NCBI GenBank assembly: GCA_965243835.1
Contig: OZ251578.1
Span: 2,542,001-2,606,000 of the forward strand
DNA from: G965202665 sp965243835
GTDB lineage: Bacteria > Actinomycetota > Acidimicrobiia > Spongiisociales > Spongiisociaceae
Direction: 5' to 3'
DNA length: 64,000 nucleotides
Within the stretch, counting starts at the first letter, position 1; each line of letters starts with the position of its first letter. Under the pieces are notes generated by a model that worked only from the letters and a program-made list of their open reading frames with translations, was not told the origin of the DNA and did not search any database. The translations under genes and the position numbers were made by a program. This document shows, piece after piece, positions 1 to 8,861 of the stretch.

Positions 1-52
1 TGCACCATCCGCGCCATCCACCCCCGCGACGGTGACTACACTAATTCTTGAT

Positions 53-81
53 TTGATAAATATGTATACTAGTGGTATAGT
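53..81 (+). promoter_or_regulatory. Candidate promoter of the helicase pair
   Basis: TTGATA (53-58) and TATAGT (76-81) lie 17 bp apart, and the start codon at 92 follows 10 bp after the -10 box, so the transcript would be nearly leaderless. The hexamers are read directly; activity is inferred. Confidence 0.45.
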
Positions 82-91
82 GATTTAAACC

Positions 92-2239
92 ATGACAGTC
101 AACGTTACCCGCGGTGCAACCCAAAAAATTAGCTCAAGCGAAAGCTTGTCTGATGTGCTATCAAAGCAGGATAAAGTATCTGGTGAGCTCTTTATAGCCT
201 ACCCGATCATAAACACGCCAGATGGCCCATACACATTCGATGCTCTTTTTGTTACCAAAGAGAAAGGAATTATTATCTTTAATCTTATAGAAGAATCAAA
301 AACTGAAGGCTATCAAGAACAAGAAGATAAAGCGGCAAACTATTTAGAGTCTAAATTAAGGGGTCATCTTGAGCTAATGGATGGCCGAAAATTAATAGTA
401 TCACTAAATACTCTTTCCTTCGATCCAAAAATGTATGATCTTGATCCTAACCCAAATAGCTCACTCGTCAATATTAACACTCTTGTAGAGTATATAACAA
501 AATTACCAGACGATAAAGACTCTATAGCATACAAAAATGTATTATCTGTTGTTGAAAATGTATCACGAATACGTAAGCGTAAAAACCCTCGTAATGCTCA
601 GAACAAAAACTCCAGAGGAGCTAAATTAGAAAAATTGGAGAATCAGATTGCCTGGTTGGACGATCGTCAAAACAGAGCTGTAATTGAAACTGCCAATGAT
701 GTACAGCGTATCCGCGGACTTGCCGGATCAGGTAAAACAATTGTTTTAGCACTTAAAGCAGCTTACCTACATACACAAGACCCTAGTTGGCGTATTGCAG
801 TGACCTTTTATACTCGTTCACTGAAAGATTACTTCAAAACCCTTATTCGTCATTTTTTTATTGAAAAAACTGGAGATGAACCAAACTGGGATAACTTACG
901 TATCCTGCAAGCATGGGGATCTATGTCAAGTGGAAATCAACCAGATGGTATCTACGCTGAGTTTTGCCACGCATACGACCTTGAATTTTTAAATTACAGA
1001 TCTGCTAGATCACGCTTTGGTAGAGAAAAAAGTTTTTCGGGTGCATGTGCCGAAGCTCTCAAAGAGGCTAAAGAAGACATATCTCGATATGATACTATAC
1101 TAATAGACGAAGCTCAAGACCTACCTATATCTTTTTTGCAACTCTGTTATAAATTACTAGGCAAAGAGAAAAGGCTAGTTTATGCTTATGATGAACTACA
1201 AAAACTTTCTGGCGATTCTCTACCACCACCCGAAGAAATATTTGGCAATAGACTTGACGGGTCACCAAATGTTACTCTGGAAGACTCAAATATTAATAAT
1301 CCTCAACGTGATATTATTTTAGAAAAATGTTATCGCAACTCACGACCCGCTCTCGTTACCGCTCATGCCTTAGGCTTTGGTATATACAAAGAACAACAAG
1401 ATGGAATAGGAACCAACCTTATACAAATATTTGATCATCCACAGCTATGGGAAGAAATAGGCTATAAAGTTGAAAAAGGGAACCTCCAAGAGGGATCACA
1501 GGTTACTCTATCACGGAACCACGAAACAAGCCCGCCATTTCTTGAGGATCACTCCGAGATTAATGATTTGATACAGTTTGAGATTTTTAATAACGAGACT
1601 GACCAGATGGAATATTTAATCGAAGCACTAGTATCTAACATCAGAAACGAAGAATTGCAATATGATGACATAATTGTAATAAATCCAGATCCCATTACTA
1701 CAGTACAAAAGATGGGACCCATTAGATCACGCTTATCAAAATTGGGAATAAAGTCTCACGTGGTTGGGGTAGAAACTAGCCCTGATGTATTTTTCCAAGA
1801 TCATTCAATCCCTTTTACCGGTATCTACCGTGCTAAAGGAATTGAAGCTGGGATGGTGTATATAATAAACGCTCAAGATTGTCATGCTGAACATAGATAT
1901 TTGGCCAGTAAACGCAACAGGCTTTTTACTGCTATAACTAGGAGCAAAGCGTGGGTTAGAGTATTTGGAATTGGTGATAGTATGGCGAAATTAATGGAAG
2001 AGTACCGAAGGCTAAAGAATAATAGTTTTCGTCTAAACTTCAAATATCCTACAGCGGATGAACGCGAGCATATGCAAATTTTACATCGTGATATGACTGC
2101 TAGCGAAAAGAAAAAGACAGAAAGCAGTCAGAGAAATATTAGTAATTTAATTTCGAGGTTACAAAATGAGGAAATTCACTTAGAAGATCTAGACCAAGAT
2201 TCTATTAATAAGCTAATTTATCTATTGGATAAAAGATGA
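92..2239 (+). CDS. Superfamily 1 (UvrD-like) helicase with N-terminal nuclease-like region
   Basis: A 715-residue protein. Helicase motifs are visible in order: Walker A GLAGSGKT near residue 209, Walker B LIDEAQD near 337, KCYRNSR near 411 and motif VI FTAITRSK near 612. About 170 residues precede the helicase core and show an alternating strand pattern ending in KGIIIFNL, reminiscent of NERD-type nuclease domains, though I cannot assign catalytic residues. Proteins with this layout act on DNA or RNA ends in repair or phage defence. The gene is AT-rich in a GC-rich window and overlaps the next gene by 4 bp (ATGA), which suggests a two-gene unit acquired by transfer. The helicase call is firm; the biological role is inference. 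Confidence 0.85.
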   Translation: MTVNVTRGATQKISSSESLSDVLSKQDKVSGELFIAYPIINTPDGPYTFDALFVTKEKGIIIFNLIEESKTEGYQEQEDKAANYLESKLRGHLELMDGRKLIVSLNTLSFDPKMYDLDPNPNSSLVNINTLVEYITKLPDDKDSIAYKNVLSVVENVSRIRKRKNPRNAQNKNSRGAKLEKLENQIAWLDDRQNRAVIETANDVQRIRGLAGSGKTIVLALKAAYLHTQDPSWRIAVTFYTRSLKDYFKTLIRHFFIEKTGDEPNWDNLRILQAWGSMSSGNQPDGIYAEFCHAYDLEFLNYRSARSRFGREKSFSGACAEALKEAKEDISRYDTILIDEAQDLPISFLQLCYKLLGKEKRLVYAYDELQKLSGDSLPPPEEIFGNRLDGSPNVTLEDSNINNPQRDIILEKCYRNSRPALVTAHALGFGIYKEQQDGIGTNLIQIFDHPQLWEEIGYKVEKGNLQEGSQVTLSRNHETSPPFLEDHSEINDLIQFEIFNNETDQMEYLIEALVSNIRNEELQYDDIIVINPDPITTVQKMGPIRSRLSKLGIKSHVVGVETSPDVFFQDHSIPFTGIYRAKGIEAGMVYIINAQDCHAEHRYLASKRNRLFTAITRSKAWVRVFGIGDSMAKLMEEYRRLKNNSFRLNFKYPTADEREHMQILHRDMTASEKKKTESSQRNISNLISRLQNEEIHLEDLDQDSINKLIYLLDKR

Positions 2240-2967
2240 ACGAATCTTCTATTAGCAAGGGTATAGAGAAGGAAATAGCGGATTGGACTGACTTTTTGGT
2301 ATCTGTTGGGCTTACGCAGTATGATAGAGTTTACTTCCCCAGAAATAAGATGAACATTATCACCTTCCAGAACAGTAACTTGTTTTCTTCGGCAAGGAAC
2401 TTATATTCTTACTATGATATATATAAACAATATTTGGAAAAAGAAATTTATAATATTTTGACAATAGATAGGGCAATAATACAAATAGAGTACAGGTTCC
2501 TAAACGAGCAACTTATATACCATAGATTGGCATTTTCACCTGCCCCTAGTCTCAATATTCCTTGGAATACTTTTGAAACAAACCTACCCGACTTAGATAG
2601 TGAATTACAACAAATCGATGAAACGCTATCACATTTATACGAAGATGTGACCGAGCAGACTGTTGTACGCTTTCCTCTGCGTTTTGACTATGATGACAGA
2701 TCTAAAACTGATACTGACCCTTTTCATCCAAAGGTTCATCTAACACTGGGGGAATACTCTAACTGTAGAATACCTGTACTAACACCGTTGACACCGAGTA
2801 TATTTTTTGATTTTATTCTACGGAATTTTTATCACAGAACTTTTCGCAACGCTTTCTTAGAACATCGCAATGAAATACCTAAATCAGATCCAAATTTGTC
2901 TGAATTCTTTGCCAAAATTTCTACTACTAAAACAGATAATAAAACTCTTTATATATCAGTGTCTTAA
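2236..2967 (+). CDS. Hypothetical protein coupled to the helicase
   Basis: A 243-residue protein of no family I recognise. It starts inside the helicase stop codon (ATGA overlap), so translation is probably coupled and the two products probably work together. It has no signal peptide or membrane segment; it is rich in aromatic residues and Asp/Glu, with several YxxYY-type stretches near residues 54-65. Base composition is as AT-rich as the helicase. It ends 17 bp from the end of the convergent ATPase gene. A partner or regulatory subunit of the helicase is the simplest guess, without direct evidence. Confidence 0.7.
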   Translation: MNESSISKGIEKEIADWTDFLVSVGLTQYDRVYFPRNKMNIITFQNSNLFSSARNLYSYYDIYKQYLEKEIYNILTIDRAIIQIEYRFLNEQLIYHRLAFSPAPSLNIPWNTFETNLPDLDSELQQIDETLSHLYEDVTEQTVVRFPLRFDYDDRSKTDTDPFHPKVHLTLGEYSNCRIPVLTPLTPSIFFDFILRNFYHRTFRNAFLEHRNEIPKSDPNLSEFFAKISTTKTDNKTLYISVS

Positions 2968-2984
2968 CAATACAATTGGTTTTA

Positions 2985-4529
2985 TTATTCTAGTTGGTTT
3001 TGCCAGTTTTGTAGGGTGGTTTCTATTTGTTCTACTAGGGGTTGGATTTGGCTTTGGGGGGTTCTGGTTTCTTGGCGGGCTACTATTCGGCAAATGTCTA
3101 GGGTGTTTCGGCCGATTTTTTCTGACAGTACGCTTAGTTTGTTCTTGGCTATCTCCGATGGGGTGTCCGAGGCGATTTTGAAGATAGCATTCAAGCGAGT
3201 TATCTGATTGGTTAGGTCTGATGGGTTTACGCTTAATTCCCGGGCCGTATCCTGAGGTCTCTGTTGCATCTGTTGCCATACCCAAACTTCTGGTGCGTGG
3301 CGGCCGGGGAGAAATAGCACCGGTACGTTGCTTCCACCGGCCTCTCGGATCTTTTCCGCTACTCCGCTGTCTCGCTTGGTGCCGTCTAGGACAAACGCAA
3401 AGTTGTTTATCTGTTCAAACTTTTTGAACGCGACGGCTTGTGCGGGGAACTCTTCCACACCTGTGTTGCGACCGATGCGCACCCAATCGAAACCTAGCCG
3501 TTGCCGGATTAGTATCTCGTCTATAATGCCCCGCACAACGCCCTCGGAATTTTCATCTTCGCACAGTAGATTCAGCTTGTCTGCCGAGCGGCCGTATAGC
3601 GCATCTTGAACAACTTGGCGATAAGGAGGCACCGCCTCGACTTTGCCCTCCTTGTCTCGTTCCAGAAAAATGCGGCCCCAGGTGGGAACGCTGTCAATCA
3701 CTACCGGACTGTGCGTAGTCACGATGACCTGCAGGTCGTTGCGTAAAGCGAGCTGTTGCAGATGGAGCATTAGAAGTTTTTGAACACTAGGATGAAGCCC
3801 GGCCTCCACTTCGTCGATCAAAACCAAGGCCCCTTTGATCTGGGCGATTTCCTGGGCCAATCTTAAGATGACGCGTTCACCGGCCGCCATGTGCAACTCC
3901 GAGTATTTAGCACCGCTCTCCTGTTCCGCAAAAAGCAGGTTTTTCTCGTCGCTGGAAAGGTTGACCACCTCCGCATACCGGAAGGGAAGCATTTGTTGGG
4001 CGAAGTTGATCTGCGAGGCGTTCAAGGGCGTAACCTGCGGCTCGGTGGCACGATGCGACATACTCGCGCTTCGCAACCCGGAAGGATTGCCGAAGGCTCG
4101 GAGATAAACCGGTCGTTCCGGCTGACGGGCGCTCTTGCGTCCGAAGAAACTCCTATTCCAGTCCTTGGCGAAACGCCAGCGCATAGCATTGTTTCCCTCC
4201 GGCGTCCGGTAGTCGAATTCGAGGACGATCAGATGCTTGGTATCCTGTCGTACGCCGGACTTGGGCCGGTAATCGGGGAACAAGGTTGCGGGCGCAAAAT
4301 CCCTGACCCCGGCGCCGGGGACTTTGTAGGCGCAGGCGGCCGCTGACAACACCGTTGATTTTCCGCTGGCGTTGCCGCCAGCGATTACGCTTACCGGATA
4401 GTCGAAAGCCACCTGCAGATCCTCTATACCTCGGATGCCCTGCAGGCGGATTCTCGACAGAAAATGCGGCATATGGGGCTTTTTTGCCTGCAGTCGACTC
4501 CAAATAGCCCGCAGAGGCCTTTCCGTCAT
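2985..4529 (-). CDS. AAA ATPase, OLD-family-like with degenerate TOPRIM-like C-terminus
   Basis: A 514-residue protein. Walker A GGNASGKST is at residues 51-59 and Walker B LVLIDEVEAGLHP near 235, followed by the VIVTTHSP segment typical of ABC/SMC-type ATPases of the OLD class. The C-terminal part has LLCEDENSE near 316 and FVLDGTKRD near 365, which resemble the acidic Glu and Asp-x-Asp positions of a TOPRIM nuclease but depart from consensus. OLD proteins act in phage exclusion and DNA cleavage. ATG at 4529 is chosen because GGGAGG precedes it; ATG at 4547 would contain that ribosome site, and ATG at 4472 is a shorter option. It converges on the helicase pair and is more GC-rich than it, so a separate history is likely. 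Confidence 0.8.
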   Translation of the reverse strand: MTERPLRAIWSRLQAKKPHMPHFLSRIRLQGIRGIEDLQVAFDYPVSVIAGGNASGKSTVLSAAACAYKVPGAGVRDFAPATLFPDYRPKSGVRQDTKHLIVLEFDYRTPEGNNAMRWRFAKDWNRSFFGRKSARQPERPVYLRAFGNPSGLRSASMSHRATEPQVTPLNASQINFAQQMLPFRYAEVVNLSSDEKNLLFAEQESGAKYSELHMAAGERVILRLAQEIAQIKGALVLIDEVEAGLHPSVQKLLMLHLQQLALRNDLQVIVTTHSPVVIDSVPTWGRIFLERDKEGKVEAVPPYRQVVQDALYGRSADKLNLLCEDENSEGVVRGIIDEILIRQRLGFDWVRIGRNTGVEEFPAQAVAFKKFEQINNFAFVLDGTKRDSGVAEKIREAGGSNVPVLFLPGRHAPEVWVWQQMQQRPQDTARELSVNPSDLTNQITRLNAIFKIASDTPSEIAKNKLSVLSEKIGRNTLDICRIVARQETRTPQSQIQPLVEQIETTLQNWQNQLE

Positions 4530-4655
4530 TGCGCAGTTTCCTCCCATCGGCTTGCCGGGCGCCGGCCGGGGCTCATCCTAGCGGGTTTCGGGGGTTGTCG
4601 CGTTGTGTCTCAGGGGAGTGGTAGCCTGCGATATTATCGCCTAAAGGAGGTGACC

Positions 4656-5681
4656 ATGAAGAAAACGGGATTGCTGATGGGGGTGGTTCTGGTCGCCCTT
4701 TTGGCGACGGCCTGTGAGATGCGGTTCTATATGGACCTGACTGTGGAGGAAGACGGCAGCGGCGCGATGTCGTTCGACCTGACCGCCGACCGGGAGTTGC
4801 GCGGCATGGCCGGGGACCAGTTGGGCGGGGACCAGATCGCACAGTTGCTGAACGCCGACCCTTCCCAACCCTGCGCCGTGGATACGCTGTCCGATGGGGA
4901 ATTTCAGGGGGCGCGGATGACCTGCCCCTTCGCCTCCTTGGAGGAGCTGATGGAAATGGTCGCCCCGATGGGGATGGGAGACGACCCGGGGTTGCCGCAA
5001 CCGATGAGCGGATTCCAGCTGGAACGGGACGGGGACGTTTTCCTGTTGCGGCTGGACGCCTCCGACATCAACGCATCCTACAATCCGCCCCCCGGCGATT
5101 TGATGGGCGACATGGACGACATGGACATGATGGAAATGGACGACATGGAGGGCATGGACATGTTCGACATGAGCTCCTTCTTGGACATCAGGTTCACGGC
5201 TACCCTGCCCGGCGACATCATCTCCCACAACGCCGATGTCGTCGAGGACACCACCCTCACTTGGACGTTCCCCACCGACGAATCCTGGCTGATGGCCGAA
5301 TCCCGGGTGGATAGCGGAATGAGCCCGATAGCCATCTGGTCGCTGATCGCGATCGGGGCGGTCATCCTGGTAATGATCATCCTGCGAATGATGTCCGATC
5401 GGGCCAAGCGGACCGGGCAAGACCCCGCCCCGCCGGAACCCGACCCCGGCCAACCGGACGACGCGGCCGCCGCGCCGGAAGACGGCGGGGAAGCGCTCAC
5501 GGCGTCCGACGGCGAAGACGTTTCCGCCCTGCCGGAACCGGAACCGGAACCCGACCGACCGGACGACGCGACCGCCGAATCCTCACCCGGGCCGGACGAA
5601 CCAGGGGAACCGACCGCCGAACAACCGGCGTCGGAACCCGAAGAGGATGACGAAACCGAAACCGGGGAAACCAGGGACTGA
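4656..5681 (+). CDS. LppM-like lipoprotein with C-terminal membrane anchor
   Basis: A 341-residue protein starting after a near-perfect ribosome site (AAAGGAGGTGACC then ATG). Residues 1-20 form a lipoprotein signal ending LLATAC, close to the lipobox, so Cys20 is the likely lipid site. The outer domain (about 21-220) has the EMRFYMDLTVEEDGSG opening seen in the LppM family of actinobacterial envelope proteins, then a Met/Asp-rich stretch near 150-175. One membrane helix lies near 224-246, followed by an acidic Pro/Glu/Asp-rich tail of about 95 residues, presumably cytoplasmic. Having both a lipid anchor and a helix is slightly unusual. Function in this organism is not known. Confidence 0.75.
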   Translation: MKKTGLLMGVVLVALLATACEMRFYMDLTVEEDGSGAMSFDLTADRELRGMAGDQLGGDQIAQLLNADPSQPCAVDTLSDGEFQGARMTCPFASLEELMEMVAPMGMGDDPGLPQPMSGFQLERDGDVFLLRLDASDINASYNPPPGDLMGDMDDMDMMEMDDMEGMDMFDMSSFLDIRFTATLPGDIISHNADVVEDTTLTWTFPTDESWLMAESRVDSGMSPIAIWSLIAIGAVILVMIILRMMSDRAKRTGQDPAPPEPDPGQPDDAAAAPEDGGEALTASDGEDVSALPEPEPEPDRPDDATAESSPGPDEPGEPTAEQPASEPEEDDETETGETRD

Positions 5682-5738
5682 CGGGCAAAGCCCCGCCGTC
5701 CCCGTCGTCCCGCCAACCCCGGCCAACAGGGGCTAAAA

Positions 5739-5775
5739 GGTTCGCCGCGACCCGGTAGGAAGGTCGCGGCGAACC
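5739..5775 (-). terminator. Terminator of the SLH gene
   Basis: A perfect 14-bp stem (5739-5752 with 5762-5775) around a 9-base loop. On the minus strand it is followed by TTTTAG, so it suits the SLH gene ending at 5799; on the plus strand there is no U-tract. Confidence 0.7.
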
Positions 5776-5798
5776 AAGCGGTTGGGTAAAACCCGGCG

Positions 5799-7118
5799 TC
5801 AGCTTGGCGGGGTGTAACGGTCCGCTATTAGTCGATTGCGGATGCTGTCGGGCATGGAGGTTTCCTCCAAGGTTATGCAAGGGGCCTTGCAACTGACGCT
5901 GGCGATGGTAAAGGGCTCTTCCCGGTGCGAAGGCCAATAAGGATATGGGTCATCCGCGGCTATGGAAGCAGTTCCTCCGTAACTCATAACCAGATCCGCT
6001 TTTTGCGAAGCCGACCCCCAATTTCGGCGCTCCCACCACACGATGCTGAACGGAACGTTCGCAGGAGCGGGGCCTATCCAGCCATCCTCCTTGCCGTAAG
6101 CCAGCGTACGGGTCGGCGCTTGCTCGGTTGGGGCAATGGTGGTGGTAGTAGTGGTGGTGGTGGTAGTAGTAGTGGTGGTAGTGGTAGTAGTAGTAGTAGT
6201 GTCTGGAGCGGTGACGGCAGTGGTGGGCGGGACGGTGGTGGTAGTAGTTGTAGTCGGCGGGGCGATCTTGGTGTATCCAATATCATTCGCCCAACGAACT
6301 GCGGTCGTGTCGTCCAAATCGTCCTCCGGCTCGGCGCAACCCTCACTGATGCCGCACTCTATCGTCACGCTTTCAATGTCGTACGGTATGAAGAAGATAC
6401 GGTCGTTTGGCTCGTTCCAAGTATCCTCTTGAGTTCTGCCGTTCTCATCCGTACCCGTTAATGTCACGATGACGGACCCGTTCACCCGCCACCAGTGGCG
6501 CAGATAGAAATCCTGCGAGGAACGGTAATCCGCTATGGCGAACTCCATCCAGAAGAGGGTGCCGGTCTGATTGTCGTCGTCCAGCCAACCGGTCTCATAA
6601 CCGTACCGGACCAGGTTGCGTTCCCCTATCCCGTCCGGAGCCGGAAGAGTGATGACGGTGGTCGTAGTCGGCGCGGTGGTGGTCGGAACCTCGTTTACCA
6701 CCGGCGGGTTCGGGTCAACCGGACCGCCGACGCCGGGACCCCCCCTCTCGGTAGCCGGGGCGGTGGTCGCAACGGCCCTGGTGGTAGTCGTGATCGGGTC
6801 GATGCCGGCCGCCCGCAACCGTTCCATGCCTCCCCGGAGGAAAACAGCCGCGTCGCCCCGGGTCAGACCGGGCTGGGCCCGCCTGATCACCCGGGCCAAT
6901 TGCTCCTCGGTGATCGGCCGGTCGGGACGGAAAGAACCGTCTGGGTAGCCCCGGAACCACTCCTGACTCGCCACGTAGGCGATGTCCCCCAGGCGGGGAT
7001 CGTCGGACGGGACGTCGGTGAATGGGCTCTGCCCGAGCACCACCCCCACGCCGATGCCCATCAGGACCGCCACCGCTACGGCGGCCGCCCGGGCCGGGTT
7101 CTTAAACTTCGACCGCAT
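5799..7118 (-). CDS. Secreted SLH-domain protein with poly-threonine linkers
   Basis: A 439-residue envelope protein. A signal peptide or anchor covers about residues 10-30, then one SLH-like repeat (FTDVPSDDPRLGDIAYVA, continuing through GYPDGSFRPDRPITEEQLARV) to about 90. Two globular segments of unknown fold follow, near 170-290 and 335-439, each holding Cys pairs (for example CGISEGC and CKAPC). They are joined by linkers rich in Thr and Pro, the second of which is about 22 Thr in a row. SLH repeats bind secondary cell-wall polymers, so the C-terminal domains should be displayed on the cell surface. The start has GGAGGGA upstream. Binding partner unknown. Confidence 0.8.
   Translation of the reverse strand: MRSKFKNPARAAAVAVAVLMGIGVGVVLGQSPFTDVPSDDPRLGDIAYVASQEWFRGYPDGSFRPDRPITEEQLARVIRRAQPGLTRGDAAVFLRGGMERLRAAGIDPITTTTRAVATTAPATERGGPGVGGPVDPNPPVVNEVPTTTAPTTTTVITLPAPDGIGERNLVRYGYETGWLDDDNQTGTLFWMEFAIADYRSSQDFYLRHWWRVNGSVIVTLTGTDENGRTQEDTWNEPNDRIFFIPYDIESVTIECGISEGCAEPEDDLDDTTAVRWANDIGYTKIAPPTTTTTTTVPPTTAVTAPDTTTTTTTTTTTTTTTTTTTTTIAPTEQAPTRTLAYGKEDGWIGPAPANVPFSIVWWERRNWGSASQKADLVMSYGGTASIAADDPYPYWPSHREEPFTIASVSCKAPCITLEETSMPDSIRNRLIADRYTPPS
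6138..6200. repeat. Thr-codon trinucleotide tract
   Basis: About 63 bp made only of GGT and AGT triplets (ACC and ACT on the coding strand), encoding the poly-Thr linker. Such a tract can change length in frame. Confidence 0.8.
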
Positions 7119-7179
7119 CTTGAGTTCCCTCCTTGCTGGACGCGGGCATAACCGGAGTCAGGCCGACCCCAAGGGACAG

Positions 7180-7208
7180 CCTATACACGTTCCGGATTTA
7201 TGTGTCAA
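7180..7208 (-). promoter_or_regulatory. Promoter of the SLH gene
   Basis: On the minus strand TTGACA (7203-7208) and TATAGG (7180-7185) are 17 bp apart; the start codon is 62 bp downstream behind GGAGGGA. The consensus -35 box makes this one of the clearer promoters. Confidence 0.6.
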
Positions 7209-7251
7209 TCCGCCCCGCCCCGACGGCGGCGCCAAGCCGCTCCGCCGGAGG

Positions 7252-8433
7252 TCAACCATCCTCCGCCGGGGAGGGCGGGCCGCTGGTGAACAGGTCGACG
7301 TACTCCCGGTACAGAAAACGCCGGTTGCGCTTCTGGCCGGTCACCTCCGCCAGAATCCCCTGCTCCGCCAACCGGGTCACCACGTTGTTGGCGGGGGGAA
7401 AGGTGGTTCCGATCAGTTCCTGAACTTCGGGAACGGAAATAACAGGCATGCCGTACAGGCTTTCCAGAACCCGATGCCCATGGGCGGCCGCCCGGCCTAA
7501 AAAGTCGGTCACCCGTTGCCGGTGCAGCTCGCGCAACTGGAGAATGGAGCGGGCGGTGTCGGCCGCCTGCCGACTGACCTCCAAAACCCCCTGCAGGAAG
7601 AACGCCAGCCACTCTTCCCAAGCCCCTTCGTCGCGCACCGCCTGCAGCAAATCGTAATAGCGCTGACGGAGTTGCATGAAATAATCGGACAGGTACAGCA
7701 CCGGCCTCTGCAGAATGCCCCGCTCGCACAGCATAAAGGTGATCAGGAGGCGTCCCAGCCGTCCGTTCCCGTCCAGAAACGGGTGGATGGTCTCAAACTG
7801 GGCGTGCGCCAATCCCGCCCTGACCAACAACGGCGCCGACGAATTCCTGTGCAGGTAACGCTCCAATTGGCTCAGCGCCTCGGCCGCCTCATAGGGCGGG
7901 GGAGGAATGTAAGCGGCTTCGCTCAGGGGCCTCCCCTCCGCGCCGATCCAATTCTGCGTTCTCCGCAACTCGCCGGGGGTCTTGTACTGCCCGCGCACGC
8001 CTTTCATCAGCTCGGCGTGGATTTCCCGGAGCAGGCGCACCGAGAGGGGCAACTCCGACAAGCGGCGCAAGCCGTAGTTCATGGCGCGGATGTAATTGAG
8101 CACCTCGTCCACGTCTTTGGGCCGTTCCGGGGACGGTACGCGAGCCTCGGCGGTCAGCAAATCCTCCAGCGAACTCTGGGTGCCCTCTATCTGGCTGGAC
8201 AGCACCGCTTCCTTGCGCACGTACATAGCGACGAAGAGGTCGGTGTACGGGAGGATGTTTATGGAACCGTCCAATTTGCCCAAGGCTTGGTCGGCCTCGG
8301 AGAGCAGGTTCTGTATCTCGCCCTGCAACCTGACCGGGGGTTTGGGCGGCAACGGGTTGGGAATGAACGCCCGGTAGCCCGCGGGCTGCTGAATGTAGCG
8401 ACCCGCCCGGGTCTGCTCTTGGGTTTCCGACAT
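7252..8433 (-). CDS. Fic family protein (AMPylase-type) with winged-helix C-terminus
   Basis: A 393-residue protein. The Fic catalytic motif HPFLDGNGRLGR is at about 215-226, with all key residues (His, the DGNGR anion hole, last Arg). The N-terminal domain carries LSSQIEGTQ near 78-85, which matches the inhibitory (S/T)xxxE(G/N) helix, so this is a self-inhibited class II Fic enzyme expected to transfer AMP to a protein hydroxyl. The last 80-100 residues read as a DNA-binding winged helix, common in this subfamily and suggestive of autoregulation. ATG at 8433 is preferred to a TTG one codon upstream. Directly upstream lies a 41-bp tandem repeat array whose units contain promoter-like hexamers. 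Confidence 0.88.
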   Translation of the reverse strand: MSETQEQTRAGRYIQQPAGYRAFIPNPLPPKPPVRLQGEIQNLLSEADQALGKLDGSINILPYTDLFVAMYVRKEAVLSSQIEGTQSSLEDLLTAEARVPSPERPKDVDEVLNYIRAMNYGLRRLSELPLSVRLLREIHAELMKGVRGQYKTPGELRRTQNWIGAEGRPLSEAAYIPPPPYEAAEALSQLERYLHRNSSAPLLVRAGLAHAQFETIHPFLDGNGRLGRLLITFMLCERGILQRPVLYLSDYFMQLRQRYYDLLQAVRDEGAWEEWLAFFLQGVLEVSRQAADTARSILQLRELHRQRVTDFLGRAAAHGHRVLESLYGMPVISVPEVQELIGTTFPPANNVVTRLAEQGILAEVTGQKRNRRFLYREYVDLFTSGPPSPAEDG

Positions 8434-8447
8434 CAACCTGTCCCTTT

Positions 8448-8760
8448 CATACTAACGCCAGCCTATACTACAGGCCGATCGCACCCGCCATACTAACGCC
8501 AGCCTATAACACAAACCCGCCACCACCCCCATACTAACGCCAGCCTATAACACAAACCCGCCACCACCCCCATACTAACGCCAGCCTATAACACAAACCC
8601 GCCACCACCCCCATACTAACGCCAGCCTATAACACAAACCCGCCACCACCCCCATACTAACGCCAGCCTATAACACAAACCCGCCACCACCCCCATACTA
8701 ACGCCAGCCTATAACACAAACCCGCCGACCCCGCCATGCTAACGCCGGCCGATACTATGG
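8448..8760. repeat. 41-bp tandem repeat array, about 7.6 copies
   Basis: Units start at 8448, 8489, 8530, 8571, 8612, 8653, 8694 and 8735 (partial), an exact 41-bp period. The central five are essentially identical; the outer ones diverge. On the minus strand each unit contains TTATAGGCTGGCGTTAGTAT, holding two -10-like hexamers, and the edge copies keep TAGTAT at both places. The copy next to Fic would start transcription about 9 bp before the Fic start codon. No spacers, so not CRISPR. This array fills the gap between the Fic and MoaD-fusion genes. Confidence 0.9.
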
Positions 8761-8861
8761 CAAAAAAACGCCTAACACAGACAAATAGCGCCCTTTGCCG
8801 CCGAAACCCCGCGAGCGCTTTCGGGTTTGACGCGGGGAGGAGGTGGTAACCTGGTACGCAC

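Noticed and set aside
92..4529. Canonical Gabija system
   Set aside because: Gabija genes form one operon with an intact TOPRIM; here the genes converge and the TOPRIM-like motifs are degenerate.
8448..8760. CRISPR array
   Set aside because: Repeats are back to back at 41 bp with no spacers and no cas genes.
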